Below are positions 55,486-64,000 of a stretch of 64,000 bases of DNA, piece by piece. The DNA is taken from assembly GCF_000516555.1 (NCBI RefSeq), contig NZ_AZSJ01000007.1, positions 347,066 through 411,065 of the forward strand, written 5' to 3'. This DNA is from Afipia sp. P52-10 (lineage in GTDB: Bacteria; Pseudomonadota; Alphaproteobacteria; Rhizobiales; Xanthobacteraceae). A model generated the notes under the pieces. That model was not told the DNA's origin and did not search any database. It was given only the letters and a program-made list of their open reading frames with translations. Every line of letters starts with the position of its first letter. Within the stretch, counting starts at the first letter, position 1. The translations under genes and the position numbers were made by a program.

Positions 55486-55731
55486 GCGATGGTGCTATCA
55501 GATTGTTGCAGGCCCGTCAGCGTGGCACATTTCAAAGCCGTATGTCGCTGGCAATCATGTTGGCGCTGCACTGTGGACTATTGCATCGCAACACAACTCC
55601 ACGCTTTGGTCATATTGGAGCTGTAGCGCATCGCAGTTGTCGGACCTTTAATTCTTTGGACGGATTTTAAAGGCGTCGCATCGAACGTCGTTGCGGCGGG
55701 AGTGGTTCCGGATGTCTGAAGCGAGGCAGAG

Positions 55732-56097
55732 TTGCGTTACGCGTCGATCATGATGGTTCTATCGCTGGCGTTGGCGGGCTGCTCGTCGATCGCCGATGCC
55801 CCTTTGATCGGCGTGCCGGCCAATGCGCCGGCGCGGCCGCAGACGCCGGCGCCATACTTACCGGTCCATGACATGCCGCCGCCGCGTCAAGACGACGTTC
55901 TGTCGGTCGCCGATCAGACCCGGATCGAGAAGGAGCTGTCGCAGGCGCGTGACAAGGGCAAGAGCACGGCGGCGGCAGATGCTGCGGCGATCGCCGCAGC
56001 CAATCCGCTACCCCCGGCGCCTAAGAAACAGGCGGCTGCCAAGAAGCGTCCAGCAAATGCGCCAAAGCCGGCCGGCCCGCCCGCCCAGTCCAACTGA
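55732..56097 (+). CDS. Small lipoprotein
   Basis: A 121-residue protein with a lipoprotein signal peptide: a short basic start, a hydrophobic stretch and the lipobox LALAGC, with the lipidated cysteine at residue 17. The rest is Pro/Ala/Lys-rich and disordered, ending KPAGPPAQSN. The start is a TTG at 55732 preceded by GAGGC. No function is recognised. It is divergent from phaC. Confidence 0.72.
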   Translation: MRYASIMMVLSLALAGCSSIADAPLIGVPANAPARPQTPAPYLPVHDMPPPRQDDVLSVADQTRIEKELSQARDKGKSTAAADAAAIAAANPLPPAPKKQAAAKKRPANAPKPAGPPAQSN

Positions 56098-56338
56098 GCG
56101 GTTTCCGGCCGCGAAAAAGTTAAAGATTAACGGCCATTTGCTAGCCTTCGCACACCAGCGTGCTAAAAGAGGCAACAAATTGCCGCAGTGCCGAATCAAG
56201 GAGTGAATCGGCCGGGGCGGGCCCCGAGGACATCCGGATCGGACGGTCCTGGAGCGGGAGCGTGCCCTTGGCAATCATCATTCGCTGCCGGTGCGGTTCT
56301 GCCGAACTTTGCCGGGGCGCCCCTGGAGCCTGAGATCG

Positions 56339-57556
56339 ATGGAAGAGTTCTACCGCATTCGCCGTCTGCCGCCTTACGTGTTCGAACAGGTCAACCGCGC
56401 CAAGGCAGCCGCACGCAATGCAGGCGCAGACATCATCGACATGGGCATGGGCAATCCGGACCTGCCGACTCCGCCGCACGTTATCGAGAAGCTGAAAGAA
56501 ACCCTCGGCAAGCCCCGGACCGATCGCTACTCCGCCTCGCGCGGCATCACCGGCCTGCGCAAGGCTCAGGCCGGGTACTATGAGCGCCGCTTCGGGGTGA
56601 AGCTGAATCCCGATACCCAGGTGGTGGCGACGCTCGGTTCCAAGGAAGGCTTCGCCAACGTCGCCCAGGCGATCACCGCGCCGGGCGATGTGGTGCTGGT
56701 GCCGAACCCGAGTTATCCGATCCACGCCTTCGGCTTTCTGATGGCAGGCGGTGTGGTTCGCTCGGTGCCGGCCGAACCGACGCCGGAGCTGTTCGCCTCG
56801 CTGGAGCGCGCGATCATCCATTCGATCCCGAAGCCGATCGCGATGATTTGCTGCTATCCCTCGAACCCGACCGCTTATGTGGCGACACTCGACTTCTACA
56901 AGGATCTCGTGGCGTTCGCGAAGAAGCACGAGATCTTCATCCTGTCCGATCTCGCTTATGCGGAATTGTATTTCGACGGCAATCCGCCGCCGTCGGTACT
57001 GCAGGTGCCGGGCGCGATGGATGTGACCGTCGAGTTCACCTCGATGTCGAAGACCTTCTCGATGGCCGGCTGGCGCATGGGTTTTGCGGTCGGCAACGAG
57101 CGCATCATCGCGGCGCTGGCGCGGGTCAAGTCCTACCTCGACTATGGTGCGTTTACGCCGGTGCAGGTGGCGGCGACCGCGGCGCTGAACGGTCCGGACG
57201 ATTGCATTCGCGAGGTGCGCGAAATCTACAAGAAGCGCCGCGACGTGCTGGTGGAGTCATTCGCCCGCGCCGGATGGGACGTTCCGCCGCCAGCGGCTTC
57301 GATGTTCGCCTGGGCGCCGCTGCCGAAGGGATTCGAGCAGATGGGCAGCATGCAATTCGCGACCCTGATGGTGGAGAGGTCCGGTGTCGTGGTCTCGCCC
57401 GGCGTCGCCTTTGGCGAACACGGTGAAGGCTATGTCCGCATTGCAATGGTCGAGAACGAGCAGCGCATCCGCCAGGCAGCCCGCAATATCCGCCGTTTTC
57501 TTGAAAGCGGCGTTGAAACGTTGCACAACGTGATTCCTCTCGCCAGCCATCGCTAG
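56339..57556 (+). CDS. alaC: Aminotransferase class I/II, AlaC-like
   Basis: A 405-residue PLP aminotransferase. The PLP lysine is at about residue 237 in TSMSKTFSMAGWRMG; other blocks are DMGMGNPDLPTPPHV, YSASRGITGLRKA, VPNPSYPIHAFG, CCYPSNPTAYVA and DLAYAELYFDG. These match AlaC / LL-DAP-aminotransferase-type proteins, which in proteobacteria usually make alanine from pyruvate. The start at 56339 has GGAG 9 bases upstream. hom begins 28 bases downstream, a conserved pairing in this group. Confidence 0.88.
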   Translation: MEEFYRIRRLPPYVFEQVNRAKAAARNAGADIIDMGMGNPDLPTPPHVIEKLKETLGKPRTDRYSASRGITGLRKAQAGYYERRFGVKLNPDTQVVATLGSKEGFANVAQAITAPGDVVLVPNPSYPIHAFGFLMAGGVVRSVPAEPTPELFASLERAIIHSIPKPIAMICCYPSNPTAYVATLDFYKDLVAFAKKHEIFILSDLAYAELYFDGNPPPSVLQVPGAMDVTVEFTSMSKTFSMAGWRMGFAVGNERIIAALARVKSYLDYGAFTPVQVAATAALNGPDDCIREVREIYKKRRDVLVESFARAGWDVPPPAASMFAWAPLPKGFEQMGSMQFATLMVERSGVVVSPGVAFGEHGEGYVRIAMVENEQRIRQAARNIRRFLESGVETLHNVIPLASHR

Positions 57557-57584
57557 CGGCTTCATCAGTAGGTTTGTCTTTGTC

Positions 57585-58925
57585 ATGGTCGCACCCCTGA
57601 AAGTGGGTATTGCGGGCCTCGGGACCGTTGGTGCCGATGTGGTCCGCCAGATTGAGGAGCAGGGGCGTCTGCTAGCGGCCCGCAGCGGACGCACCATTCG
57701 TGTGGTCGCCGCTACCGCGCGCTCGAAGAGCAAGAAGCGCGATCTCAACCTGAATGGCGTGACCTGGGCGGCAAGCCCGCTGGCACTCGCCAACGACCCG
57801 CAGGTCGATTGCTTCGTCGAGCTGATGGGTGGGGCGGGGAATCCGGCGCTGTCGGCGGTCGAGGCGGCGTTGCGGAACGGCAAGTCGGTAGTGACCGCGA
57901 ACAAGGCCCTGCTGGCCAAGCATGGCGTGCAGCTTGCGAAGCTCGCCGAAGCTCATGGCGGCGCGCTGAACTACGAGGCGGCGGTCGGCGCGGCGATTCC
58001 AGCGATCAAGACGCTGCGCGAGGGGCTGGCCGGAACGACGATCAATCGCGTCTACGGCATCCTCAACGGCACCTGCAATTACATCCTGACGCGGATGGAG
58101 CAGGAAGGCCTCTCGTTCGAGGAATGCCTGAAGGATGCGCAGCGGTTAGGCTATGCCGAGGCCAATCCGTCCTTCGACGTGGACGGCCACGACACCGCGC
58201 AGAAGCTTGCGATCATCGCCAGCCTGGCCTTCGGCACCAGGGTTGCCCAGAGTGCGGTCTACGTTGAGGGTATTTCCTCGATCAAGCCGGAAGACCTGCG
58301 TGCGGCCGAAGAACTCGGCTATCGCGTCAAGCTGCTGGGGGTCGCGGTCCGCACCAAGACCGGCATCGAGCAGCGCGTGCATCCGACCATGGTGCCGCGC
58401 ACCTCGTCGATCGCGCAGGTGATGGGCGTGACCAACGCGCTGACGATCGATGGCGACGGTATTCCGCCGATCACCCTGGTCGGACCGGGAGCAGGTGGGG
58501 CGGCGACCGCCTCGGCCGTCGTCGCCGACATCGCCGACGTCGCGCGCGGCCTGCGCGTGCCGCCGTTCGGCCTGCCAGTGGACCGGCTGCGCAAGACCGA
58601 AAAGGCGCCCATGATGCGGCACGAGGGCGGCTACTACATCCGCCTGATGGCGCGGGACTTGCCTGGAACCGCGGCAACTATCGCCAAGCGGCTGGCGGAA
58701 CAGAAAATATCGATCGAATCCATCGTCCAGCGTCATCCCAATGGCGCTCCCGATCCGGTACAAGGACGTGGAAAACGCAACGCAAAGACCGCGAGCACGT
58801 TAGTTCCGGTGATATTGATAACCTATGCCACCAGCGAGGATGGGGTCCGCCATGCCTTGCAGGCCGTGCAGCGCGACAAGGTGATCACCGGGCGGCCGCA
58901 GGTCATCCGGATCGAAAAGAACTAG
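57585..58925 (+). CDS. hom: Homoserine dehydrogenase
   Basis: A 446-residue enzyme reducing aspartate semialdehyde to homoserine on the way to threonine and methionine. The NAD(P)-binding part starts GIAGLGTVGADVV; catalytic blocks are VTANKALLAKHG, YEAAVGAAIPAIKTLREGLAG, GILNGTCNYILT and PSFDVDGHDTAQKL. A C-terminal ACT domain (about residues 350-446: YYIRLMARDLPGTAATIA) implies feedback by an amino acid, usually threonine. It follows the AlaC-like gene and precedes glpX. Confidence 0.95.
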   Translation: MVAPLKVGIAGLGTVGADVVRQIEEQGRLLAARSGRTIRVVAATARSKSKKRDLNLNGVTWAASPLALANDPQVDCFVELMGGAGNPALSAVEAALRNGKSVVTANKALLAKHGVQLAKLAEAHGGALNYEAAVGAAIPAIKTLREGLAGTTINRVYGILNGTCNYILTRMEQEGLSFEECLKDAQRLGYAEANPSFDVDGHDTAQKLAIIASLAFGTRVAQSAVYVEGISSIKPEDLRAAEELGYRVKLLGVAVRTKTGIEQRVHPTMVPRTSSIAQVMGVTNALTIDGDGIPPITLVGPGAGGAATASAVVADIADVARGLRVPPFGLPVDRLRKTEKAPMMRHEGGYYIRLMARDLPGTAATIAKRLAEQKISIESIVQRHPNGAPDPVQGRGKRNAKTASTLVPVILITYATSEDGVRHALQAVQRDKVITGRPQVIRIEKN

Positions 58926-58986
58926 AGCATAGTGCAGCAGGTAGCGGCGCCAAGGCGCCGCGCGAGAGTTGAAGGAGTTGAAGCCG

Positions 58987-59985
58987 ATGTCCATGACGAT
59001 CACCGTTCCGCCGCAGCAGTTGCTGGAGCGCATTCTGACGCTCGAGATCGTGCGCGTCACGGAGCGGGCAGCGGTGTCAGCGGCGCGGCTGCGCGGTCAT
59101 GGCAATGAGAAGGCCGCCGACCAGGCGGCGGTGGACGCGATGCGTCGTGAACTGAACAAGATTCCGATCGAGGGAACGGTCGTGATCGGCGAGGGCGAGC
59201 GGGACGAGGCGCCGATGCTGTTCATCGGCGAGAAGGTCGGCATCCAGGCCGGCCCGAAGGTCGACATCGCGGTCGATCCGCTGGAAGGCACCACGCTGTG
59301 CGCGAAGAACATGCCGGGCGCGATCGCCACCATGGCGATGGCGGAGGGCGGCACGCTCTTGAACGCGCCGGACGTCTACATGCAGAAGATCGCCGTCGGC
59401 CCTGGCTATGCCAAGGGCGTGGTCGATCTGGATGCATCGCCGGCCGACAACATCCGTCGTCTGGCCAAGGCCAAGGGCGTCGAGCCGTCGGCAATCACCG
59501 CGCTGGTGCTCGATCGTCCGCGCCATGCTGACATCATTGCCGGCGTACGCTCGACCGGCGCTGCGGTGCGCCTGATCACCGACGGTGACGTGGCCGGCGT
59601 GATCCACACCGCCGACCCGGCCAACACCGGCGTCGACATCTACATCGGCACGGGCGGAGCGCCGGAGGGCGTGCTGGCGGCGGCGGCATTGCGCTGCATC
59701 GGCGGCCAGATGCAGTGCCGCCTGATCCTTGATACCGACGAGAAGCGCGAGCGGGCGCTGAAGATGGGCATCAAGGACCCGCAGATGATCTATCAGATCG
59801 AGGACATGGTGAAGGGCGACTGCCTGTTCTCGGCGACCGGCGTCACCGACGGCTCGCTGCTGTCCGGCGTCAGGTTCAAGAAGGACGTGATCGAGACGGA
59901 GACCGTCGTCATGCGTTCGGTCACCGGCACGGTCCGCCTGATCAAGGCCGAGCACCGCCAGTTCGACAAGTTCCACCTCGACTAA
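58987..59985 (+). CDS. glpX: Fructose-1,6-bisphosphatase class II
   Basis: A 332-residue class II bisphosphatase for gluconeogenesis (and the Calvin cycle in some relatives). Signatures are AAVSAARLRGHGNEKAAD, VIGEGERDEAPM, DPLEGTTLCAKNMPGA and IGTGGAPEGVLAAAAL. The start at 58987 (MSMTITV) has AAGGAG 9 bases upstream; a TTG at 58969 overlaps that ribosome binding site and is less likely. It lies 61 bases after hom. Confidence 0.95.
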   Translation: MSMTITVPPQQLLERILTLEIVRVTERAAVSAARLRGHGNEKAADQAAVDAMRRELNKIPIEGTVVIGEGERDEAPMLFIGEKVGIQAGPKVDIAVDPLEGTTLCAKNMPGAIATMAMAEGGTLLNAPDVYMQKIAVGPGYAKGVVDLDASPADNIRRLAKAKGVEPSAITALVLDRPRHADIIAGVRSTGAAVRLITDGDVAGVIHTADPANTGVDIYIGTGGAPEGVLAAAALRCIGGQMQCRLILDTDEKRERALKMGIKDPQMIYQIEDMVKGDCLFSATGVTDGSLLSGVRFKKDVIETETVVMRSVTGTVRLIKAEHRQFDKFHLD

Positions 59986-60000
59986 GCAAGAGCATTGCCC

Positions 60001-60453
60001 ATGGCTGCGCGCGAGATCGTCGTCCGTTCAGTTGGCAGCGACGAGCGCGCGGCTTGGGAGCCGCTGTGGGCCGGCTATCTCGCCTTCTACAGGGCCACGC
60101 TGCCGCCGGAGAACTCCGATATTGCCTGGCAGCGGTTGCATGATCCGGCGGAGCCGATGCATCTGCTCGGCGCCTATGTAGACGGCAAGCTCACCGGCAT
60201 CGTCCACTATCTCTTCCATCGCTCCACCTGGCTGCCGAACGACGTCTGTTATCTGCAGGATCTGTTCGTCGCATCGGACGAACGCGGCCTCGGTCTCGGC
60301 CGCAAGCTGATCGAGGCGGTTTATGCCAAGGCGAAGGAAGCGGGCTCGAGCCGCGTCTATTGGCTGACGCAGGAGAGCAACGCCCAGGCCCGCATCCTCT
60401 ACGATCAGGTCGCGGAGAACGCGGGCTTCATCCAGTATCGCAAGGCGCTGTAA
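60001..60453 (+). CDS. GNAT-family N-acetyltransferase
   Basis: A 150-residue acetyltransferase. The acetyl-CoA motif A is seen as DLFVASDERGLGLGRKLIEAV, and the C-terminal part reads YWLTQESNAQARILYDQVAE with the conserved tyrosine. The layout resembles spermidine/amine acetyltransferases, but the substrate is unknown. It starts 15 bases after glpX and may be co-transcribed. A weak hairpin (60456-60474) separates it from the convergent crotonase gene. Confidence 0.86.
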   Translation: MAAREIVVRSVGSDERAAWEPLWAGYLAFYRATLPPENSDIAWQRLHDPAEPMHLLGAYVDGKLTGIVHYLFHRSTWLPNDVCYLQDLFVASDERGLGLGRKLIEAVYAKAKEAGSSRVYWLTQESNAQARILYDQVAENAGFIQYRKAL

Positions 60454-60483
60454 GGCTAAACCGCTCTCGGTTAGGCTCGTCGG

Positions 60484-61347
60484 TTATGCCTTGGGTTTCA
60501 GATCGGGGAAGTTCGCCGCGCGCTTTTCGACGAAATGGGCGATGCCTTCCTTGAAGTCGGGGCTGTCGAAGCTCAGGCCCACTTCGTGATCGGACACCGC
60601 CAGCGCTTCCTTGTAGCTCTGGAACATCGATTTCCACACCTGTGCCTTGATGACCGCCATCGACCGCGGCGAGACGTTTTGCGCCAGCACTGACGCATAC
60701 TTCCGTACTTCGCTCATGAAGCTCTCGTGTGGAAAGACGTCGTTGACGAGGCCGAGATATTTCGCCTCTTCGCCGGACACGCGGCGCGAGGACAGCAGCA
60801 GGTCGAGCGTACGCGCAGGCCCCATTTGCCGCGTCATCAGCCACTGGATCGCATGTTCGGCGATCAGGCCGCGCTGCGACATCGCCGTCGAGAAGATCAT
60901 CTTGTCGGAAGCGAAGCGGATGTCGGCGCTCAGCGCCAACACGCAGGAGATGCCGACGACCGGGCCGTTGATTGCGGCGATCACCGGCTTGCCGATCCGC
61001 ATCATGTAGGAGAAACGCTGAATCTCGGTGAACTGGTCTTCCAGATCGGGACCGAGGCCGGAGGCAATAGACGGCAGGAAGTTCGGGTCGTCTGCCTTTG
61101 GCGCTTGCCGGGCCGCGCCTGCGCTGCGGCTTTTCAGATAGTTCATGTCGATACCGGCGGAGAACGCGCGGCCAGCTCCGGTCAGGATGATGACGCGCAC
61201 CTGCGGATCGTTCGCCGCGCGCGCCATCGTCTCGGCGAGCTGCGAGCGGATGCCCGGCGTGATCGCGTTCATCTGCTCCGGGCGATTGAGCGTTACCGTC
61301 GCGATCCTATCCTTCACGTCGTAGAGAACGACGATACCTTCTTCCAT
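60484..61347 (-). CDS. Crotonase-fold protein (enoyl-CoA hydratase/isomerase family), paralogue 1
   Basis: A 287-residue crotonase-superfamily protein. The CoA/oxyanion region reads GAGRAFSAGIDM, and the second oxyanion strand reads AINGPVVGISCVLALSADIRFAS. The two glutamates that add water in canonical hydratases are not at their usual places: valine replaces the first (GISCVLAL) and methionine the second (FSTAMSQRGLIAEH). Activity as hydratase is therefore doubtful; isomerase, thioesterase or another crotonase reaction is possible. GAGGATC precedes the ATG at 61347. First of three tandem paralogues counted from the left. Confidence 0.86.
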   Translation of the reverse strand: MEEGIVVLYDVKDRIATVTLNRPEQMNAITPGIRSQLAETMARAANDPQVRVIILTGAGRAFSAGIDMNYLKSRSAGAARQAPKADDPNFLPSIASGLGPDLEDQFTEIQRFSYMMRIGKPVIAAINGPVVGISCVLALSADIRFASDKMIFSTAMSQRGLIAEHAIQWLMTRQMGPARTLDLLLSSRRVSGEEAKYLGLVNDVFPHESFMSEVRKYASVLAQNVSPRSMAVIKAQVWKSMFQSYKEALAVSDHEVGLSFDSPDFKEGIAHFVEKRAANFPDLKPKA

Positions 61348-61432
61348 AGATTGATCCTCGAATGATCGTTGCGGTCGTGGCAAGCGGAGCGGCGTTGCGC
61401 TCCGCTCTGCTTGCGATCGGATAGTGCGAAAT

Positions 61433-62293
61433 TCAGCTCGCGCGGGTGAGGTCGGGGAAATTGGCGGGACGCTTCTCGACGAAATGCGACACGCCTTCCT
61501 TATAGTCGGGATAGGGGTAGTTCAGCACGATCTGCCTGTCGGCTTCGGCCAGGTTCTCGGCATAGGTCTCGAACATGCCCTTCCAGATCTGCGCTTTGAT
61601 GACCGCCATCGAGTGCGGCGACACGGTGTCGGCGAGGGTGCGGGCGTAGGCACGGACGTCGTCCATGAATGTTTCCTGCGGGAAGACGCGATTGACGAGG
61701 TTCATCGCCAGCGCCTCCTGCGCGGTAACCCGTCGCGCCGAGAGCAGCAGATCCACCGCGTTCGACGGACCAACGAGGCGCGGCAGCAGCCAAGCGATGC
61801 CGTGCTCGGCGATCAGGCCGCGCTGGGCGAACGCGGTGGTGAAGATCATCTTGTCGGTGGCGAAGCGCATGTCCGCGCACAGCGCCATGATCATGCCGAG
61901 ACCCGCGGTGGCGCCGTTGAGCGCGGCGATCACCGGCTTGCCGATGCGCATGAAGTAGGAATAGCGCCGCACGTCGGCGAACTCCTTGCCGAGGTCGGGA
62001 CCATGGCCGAGCGTGATCGCCGGAATGACGGTCGGATCGTCGGCCGGCGGCGGCGGGCGCTCGCCACCCGAGCGGCGTTGCAGGCGGCCGATGTCGGCAC
62101 CAGCGCAGAAGGCGCGGCCGGCACCGGTGAGGATAATGACCCGAACGCCCGGATCGCTGCCGGCCTTGGCCATCGCTTTGGCGATATTGACCGGCATGGA
62201 GTCGTCGATCGAATTCATCCGTTCGGGACGGTTGAGGGTGATGGTGGCGATGCGGTCCTTGACGTCGTACAGGACTTCGTTTTCGTCGGACAT
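61433..62293 (-). CDS. Crotonase-fold protein, paralogue 2
   Basis: A 286-residue paralogue of the preceding gene, sharing EVLYDVKDRIATITLNRPE, GAGRAFCAGADI, the MRIGKPVIAALNG block and FTTAFAQRGLIAEHGIAWLL. The first hydratase glutamate is replaced by isoleucine (GLGMIMAL), and the second position is phenylalanine. A Pro-rich loop (ERPPPPADDP) lies around residue 78. The ATG at 62293 has GGAGGAG 10 bases upstream. The gap to paralogue 1 is 85 bases, so they may form one transcript. Confidence 0.87.
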   Translation of the reverse strand: MSDENEVLYDVKDRIATITLNRPERMNSIDDSMPVNIAKAMAKAGSDPGVRVIILTGAGRAFCAGADIGRLQRRSGGERPPPPADDPTVIPAITLGHGPDLGKEFADVRRYSYFMRIGKPVIAALNGATAGLGMIMALCADMRFATDKMIFTTAFAQRGLIAEHGIAWLLPRLVGPSNAVDLLLSARRVTAQEALAMNLVNRVFPQETFMDDVRAYARTLADTVSPHSMAVIKAQIWKGMFETYAENLAEADRQIVLNYPYPDYKEGVSHFVEKRPANFPDLTRAS

Positions 62294-62472
62294 GTTGTTC
62301 TTGCTCCTCCCGGTTGCCGGCGCGAACGATAGCGGCCCCTCGGGGCTGGTCAATGTCGGCTGCGGCACAGGTGCCGTGCAGGACCAACACGCGGCACACC
62401 GGCACGCGGTCCAAAGGACGCAAACGACAGGGCTGTAAACGACACGGCTCCTGCAGGAGCGAGACGCTCCGC

Positions 62473-63381
62473 TTACGGCGCGTCCGACGGATCGGGGAAA
62501 TTGGGCTTCCGTTTCTCCAGGAAGTGGGTGACGCCTTCGACGTAATCGAGGGATTTCACGCTCTTCTCGAGCTCGATGTCGGCGACACCCAGCGCCTCGC
62601 TGAAGGTCTGGAACATCGCCTTCCAAACCTGCGCTTTCATCACGGCGAGCGAGCGCGGCGAGACGGTCTCGGCGATCGTCGCGGCGAAAGCCTGCACGTC
62701 ATCGCGGAAGCTCGCCTGCGGGAACACCTTGTTGACGAGGCCGATCTCGAGTGCTTCCGGCGCATAAATGCGCCGCGCGGTCATCAGCAGTTCGAGCGCG
62801 CGCGAGGGACCGACCAATCGCGGCAGCAGCCACGACAGACCATGCTCGGCGATCAGGCCGCGCTGGGCGAACGATGTGGTGAAGAACATGGTGTCGGCCG
62901 CAAGGCGGATGTCGGCGCACAGCGCCGGGATCATGCCGCCGCCTGCGACCGCGCCGTTGAGCCCTGCGATCACTGGTTTGCCAATCCGCATGAAGTAGGA
63001 ATAGCGGCGAATGTCCATGAACTCCTTGCCCAGGTCGGGGCCCTTCGGCGTGGTAACGGACTCGAAGAACTGCGGATCGTCCGGCGGATAGACCATCCGT
63101 GCGCTGCCCGAGCGGCCTGCCTCCAGCCGGGTGCGGTCGGCACCGGCGCAGAAGGCGCGGCCAGCGCCGGTGATGACGATGACGCGCACGCCGGGATCGT
63201 TAGCGGCGAGTTGCATGGCTTTGGCGACGCTATAGGGCAGCGTGTGGTTGGTGGCGTTCAGCCGGTCGGGGCGGTTCAGCATCACGGTCGCGACGCGATC
63301 CTTGATCGTATACAGAACCTCGTTCTCGGGAACATCGAGCGCAATCGTTCTGGTTGCAGTGTGCGCGGATTCGCCGGTCAT
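62473..63381 (-). CDS. Crotonase-fold protein, paralogue 3
   Basis: A 302-residue paralogue with a slightly longer N-terminus (ESAHTATRTIALDVPENEV). Blocks correspond to the other two: GAGRAFCAGADR, IGKPVIAGLNGAVAGGGMIPALCADI and FTTSFAQRGLIAEHGLSWLLPRLVG. The glutamate positions are isoleucine and phenylalanine. AAAAGGA lies 8 bases before the ATG at 63381. It is most similar by eye to paralogue 2. The 179-base gap between them (62294-62472) holds no gene. Confidence 0.87.
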   Translation of the reverse strand: MTGESAHTATRTIALDVPENEVLYTIKDRVATVMLNRPDRLNATNHTLPYSVAKAMQLAANDPGVRVIVITGAGRAFCAGADRTRLEAGRSGSARMVYPPDDPQFFESVTTPKGPDLGKEFMDIRRYSYFMRIGKPVIAGLNGAVAGGGMIPALCADIRLAADTMFFTTSFAQRGLIAEHGLSWLLPRLVGPSRALELLMTARRIYAPEALEIGLVNKVFPQASFRDDVQAFAATIAETVSPRSLAVMKAQVWKAMFQTFSEALGVADIELEKSVKSLDYVEGVTHFLEKRKPNFPDPSDAP

Positions 63382-63465
63382 TTGCCGATCCTTTTCTTTA
63401 TTCGTGCTCGTTTCGTTGATAAAGCATAGCCGGCGCACCGCAACCGTTTAATGCGCAAGGAACGG

Positions 63466-64000
63466 ATGACAGGCATGAGCGACGAACTTGCAAGACGCGA
63501 CGTGAAGGCGCTCGTGTTCGATGTCTTCGGCACGGTGGTCGACTGGCGGACGAGCCTGATCGACGATTTCTCGGCATGGGGCAAGGAGAAGGGGATCGCC
63601 GCCGACTGGACCGCGCTCGTCGATGCCTGGCGCGGCGCGTACGTGCCGTCGATGGATGCCGTGCGCAAGAATCCGGAGAAGGGGTTTATCAAGCTCGATA
63701 TCCTGCACCGGCAGTCGCTCGACATGCTGATCGAGCGCTTCGGCATCAAGGGGCTGAGTGAAGCCGACCGCGACACCATCAACCGTGGCTGGCACCGGCT
63801 GAAACCGTGGCCCGACAGCGTTGCGGCGCTGACGCGGCTGAAGACGAAGTTCATCATTGGCCCGTTGTCGAACGGCAACGTGGCGCTGCTCACCAACATG
63901 GCGAAGAATGCCGGCCTGCCATGGGACCTGATCTTGAGCGCGGAGGTGTTCGAACACTTCAAGCCCGATCCGGAGACCTATCTCGGCGCCGCACGTCTGT
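63466..64000 (+). CDS. Haloacid dehalogenase, type II (HAD superfamily), truncated by the window end
   Basis: The first 178 codons of a HAD-fold hydrolase run off the window. Motif I reads VFDVFGTVVDW with the nucleophilic aspartate, motif II is LSNGN, and the motif III lysine lies in HFKPDPETYLG. The spacing and the FGTVVDW pattern match L-2-haloacid dehalogenases, which hydrolyse the carbon-halogen bond of short haloacids, although many relatives are plain phosphatases. Three in-frame ATGs are possible (63451, 63466, 63475); AAGGA is best placed for 63466. It is divergent from the crotonase triplet. Confidence 0.9.
   Translation, partial: MTGMSDELARRDVKALVFDVFGTVVDWRTSLIDDFSAWGKEKGIAADWTALVDAWRGAYVPSMDAVRKNPEKGFIKLDILHRQSLDMLIERFGIKGLSEADRDTINRGWHRLKPWPDSVAALTRLKTKFIIGPLSNGNVALLTNMAKNAGLPWDLILSAEVFEHFKPDPETYLGAARL

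Noticed and set aside
53566-55626. A 686-codon open frame on the plus strand, antisense to phaC
   Set aside because: It mirrors the phaC gene, whose catalytic motifs are complete. The translated product is rich in Arg, His and Gly with no domain, typical of antisense frames in high-GC DNA.
56120-56131. TTAAAGATTAAC upstream of the AlaC-like gene as a CtrA box
   Set aside because: The spacing between the TTAA halves is three bases instead of seven.

Overview
The window looks like a core chromosomal segment of an alphaproteobacterium of the Bradyrhizobium / Rhodopseudomonas / Afipia / Nitrobacter group. The evidence is high GC, gene order (rne next to amiC and mrcA, then prfB; hom-glpX; a Suf cluster with SufT), protein style, and palindromic repeats of a kind I associate with that group. 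The assignment is inference from recognition; no database search was run. No rRNA, tRNA, IS, phage, CRISPR or plasmid functions were seen.

Layout. 1-3658 (minus): M48 protease, DsbA-like protein, aroQ, accB and the start of accC. 3921-5117: aminotransferase, convergent with rne (5224-8145, minus) across a shared terminator. A 669-bp divergent region separates rne from amiC. It holds three hairpins that would lie in an rne leader and an exact CtrA-type box (TTAA-N7-TTAAC) 54 bp before amiC. amiC and mrcA (cell-wall amidase and PBP1A) follow, then a repeat-rich gap, a LysR regulator, and prfB, which carries the classical programmed +1 frameshift. 15517-26456: an EamA transporter, an SDR, an M23 peptidase, a one-cysteine Bcp peroxiredoxin, a very large AsmA/YhdP-like protein, and the divergent pair tyrS/anmK. 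26457-28030: a glutathione transferase behind an unusual promoter with three ATGCAT-type dyads, then an alpha/beta hydrolase.

28313-35803 is an iron-sulphur assembly block: a NifS/IscS-type desulfurase, sufB, sufC, sufD, sufS, sufT, a VOC-fold protein and sufA. A TfoX-domain protein, a diguanylate cyclase, an RhlE-type helicase, a secreted caspase-like protein, an SDR and a small membrane-anchored protein follow. 42743-46091 is an accessory-looking patch: a cysteine-less thiolase-like protein with a DUF35 partner, an HxlR regulator whose leader is a 20-bp triplicate repeat, and a zinc-less MDR oxidoreductase. 46258-53522: parE, a DedA protein, a secreted MBL protein, a PaiB-like protein translationally coupled to argC, an ETHE1-like MBL protein and a MAPEG protein. 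53683-64000: phaC, a small lipoprotein, an AlaC-like aminotransferase followed by hom and glpX, an acetyltransferase, three tandem crotonase-fold paralogues that lack the usual hydratase glutamates, and the 5' part of a haloacid dehalogenase.

Most of the window is ordinary housekeeping. The notable signals are regulatory or structural: the CtrA-type box at amiC, the triple dyad at the GST promoter, the triplicate repeat before hxlR, a 15-bp palindrome before a hypothetical gene, two related palindromic repeats that each supply the stop codon of the neighbouring minus-strand gene, the rne leader, and the crotonase triplet. I found no clearly new multi-gene system.
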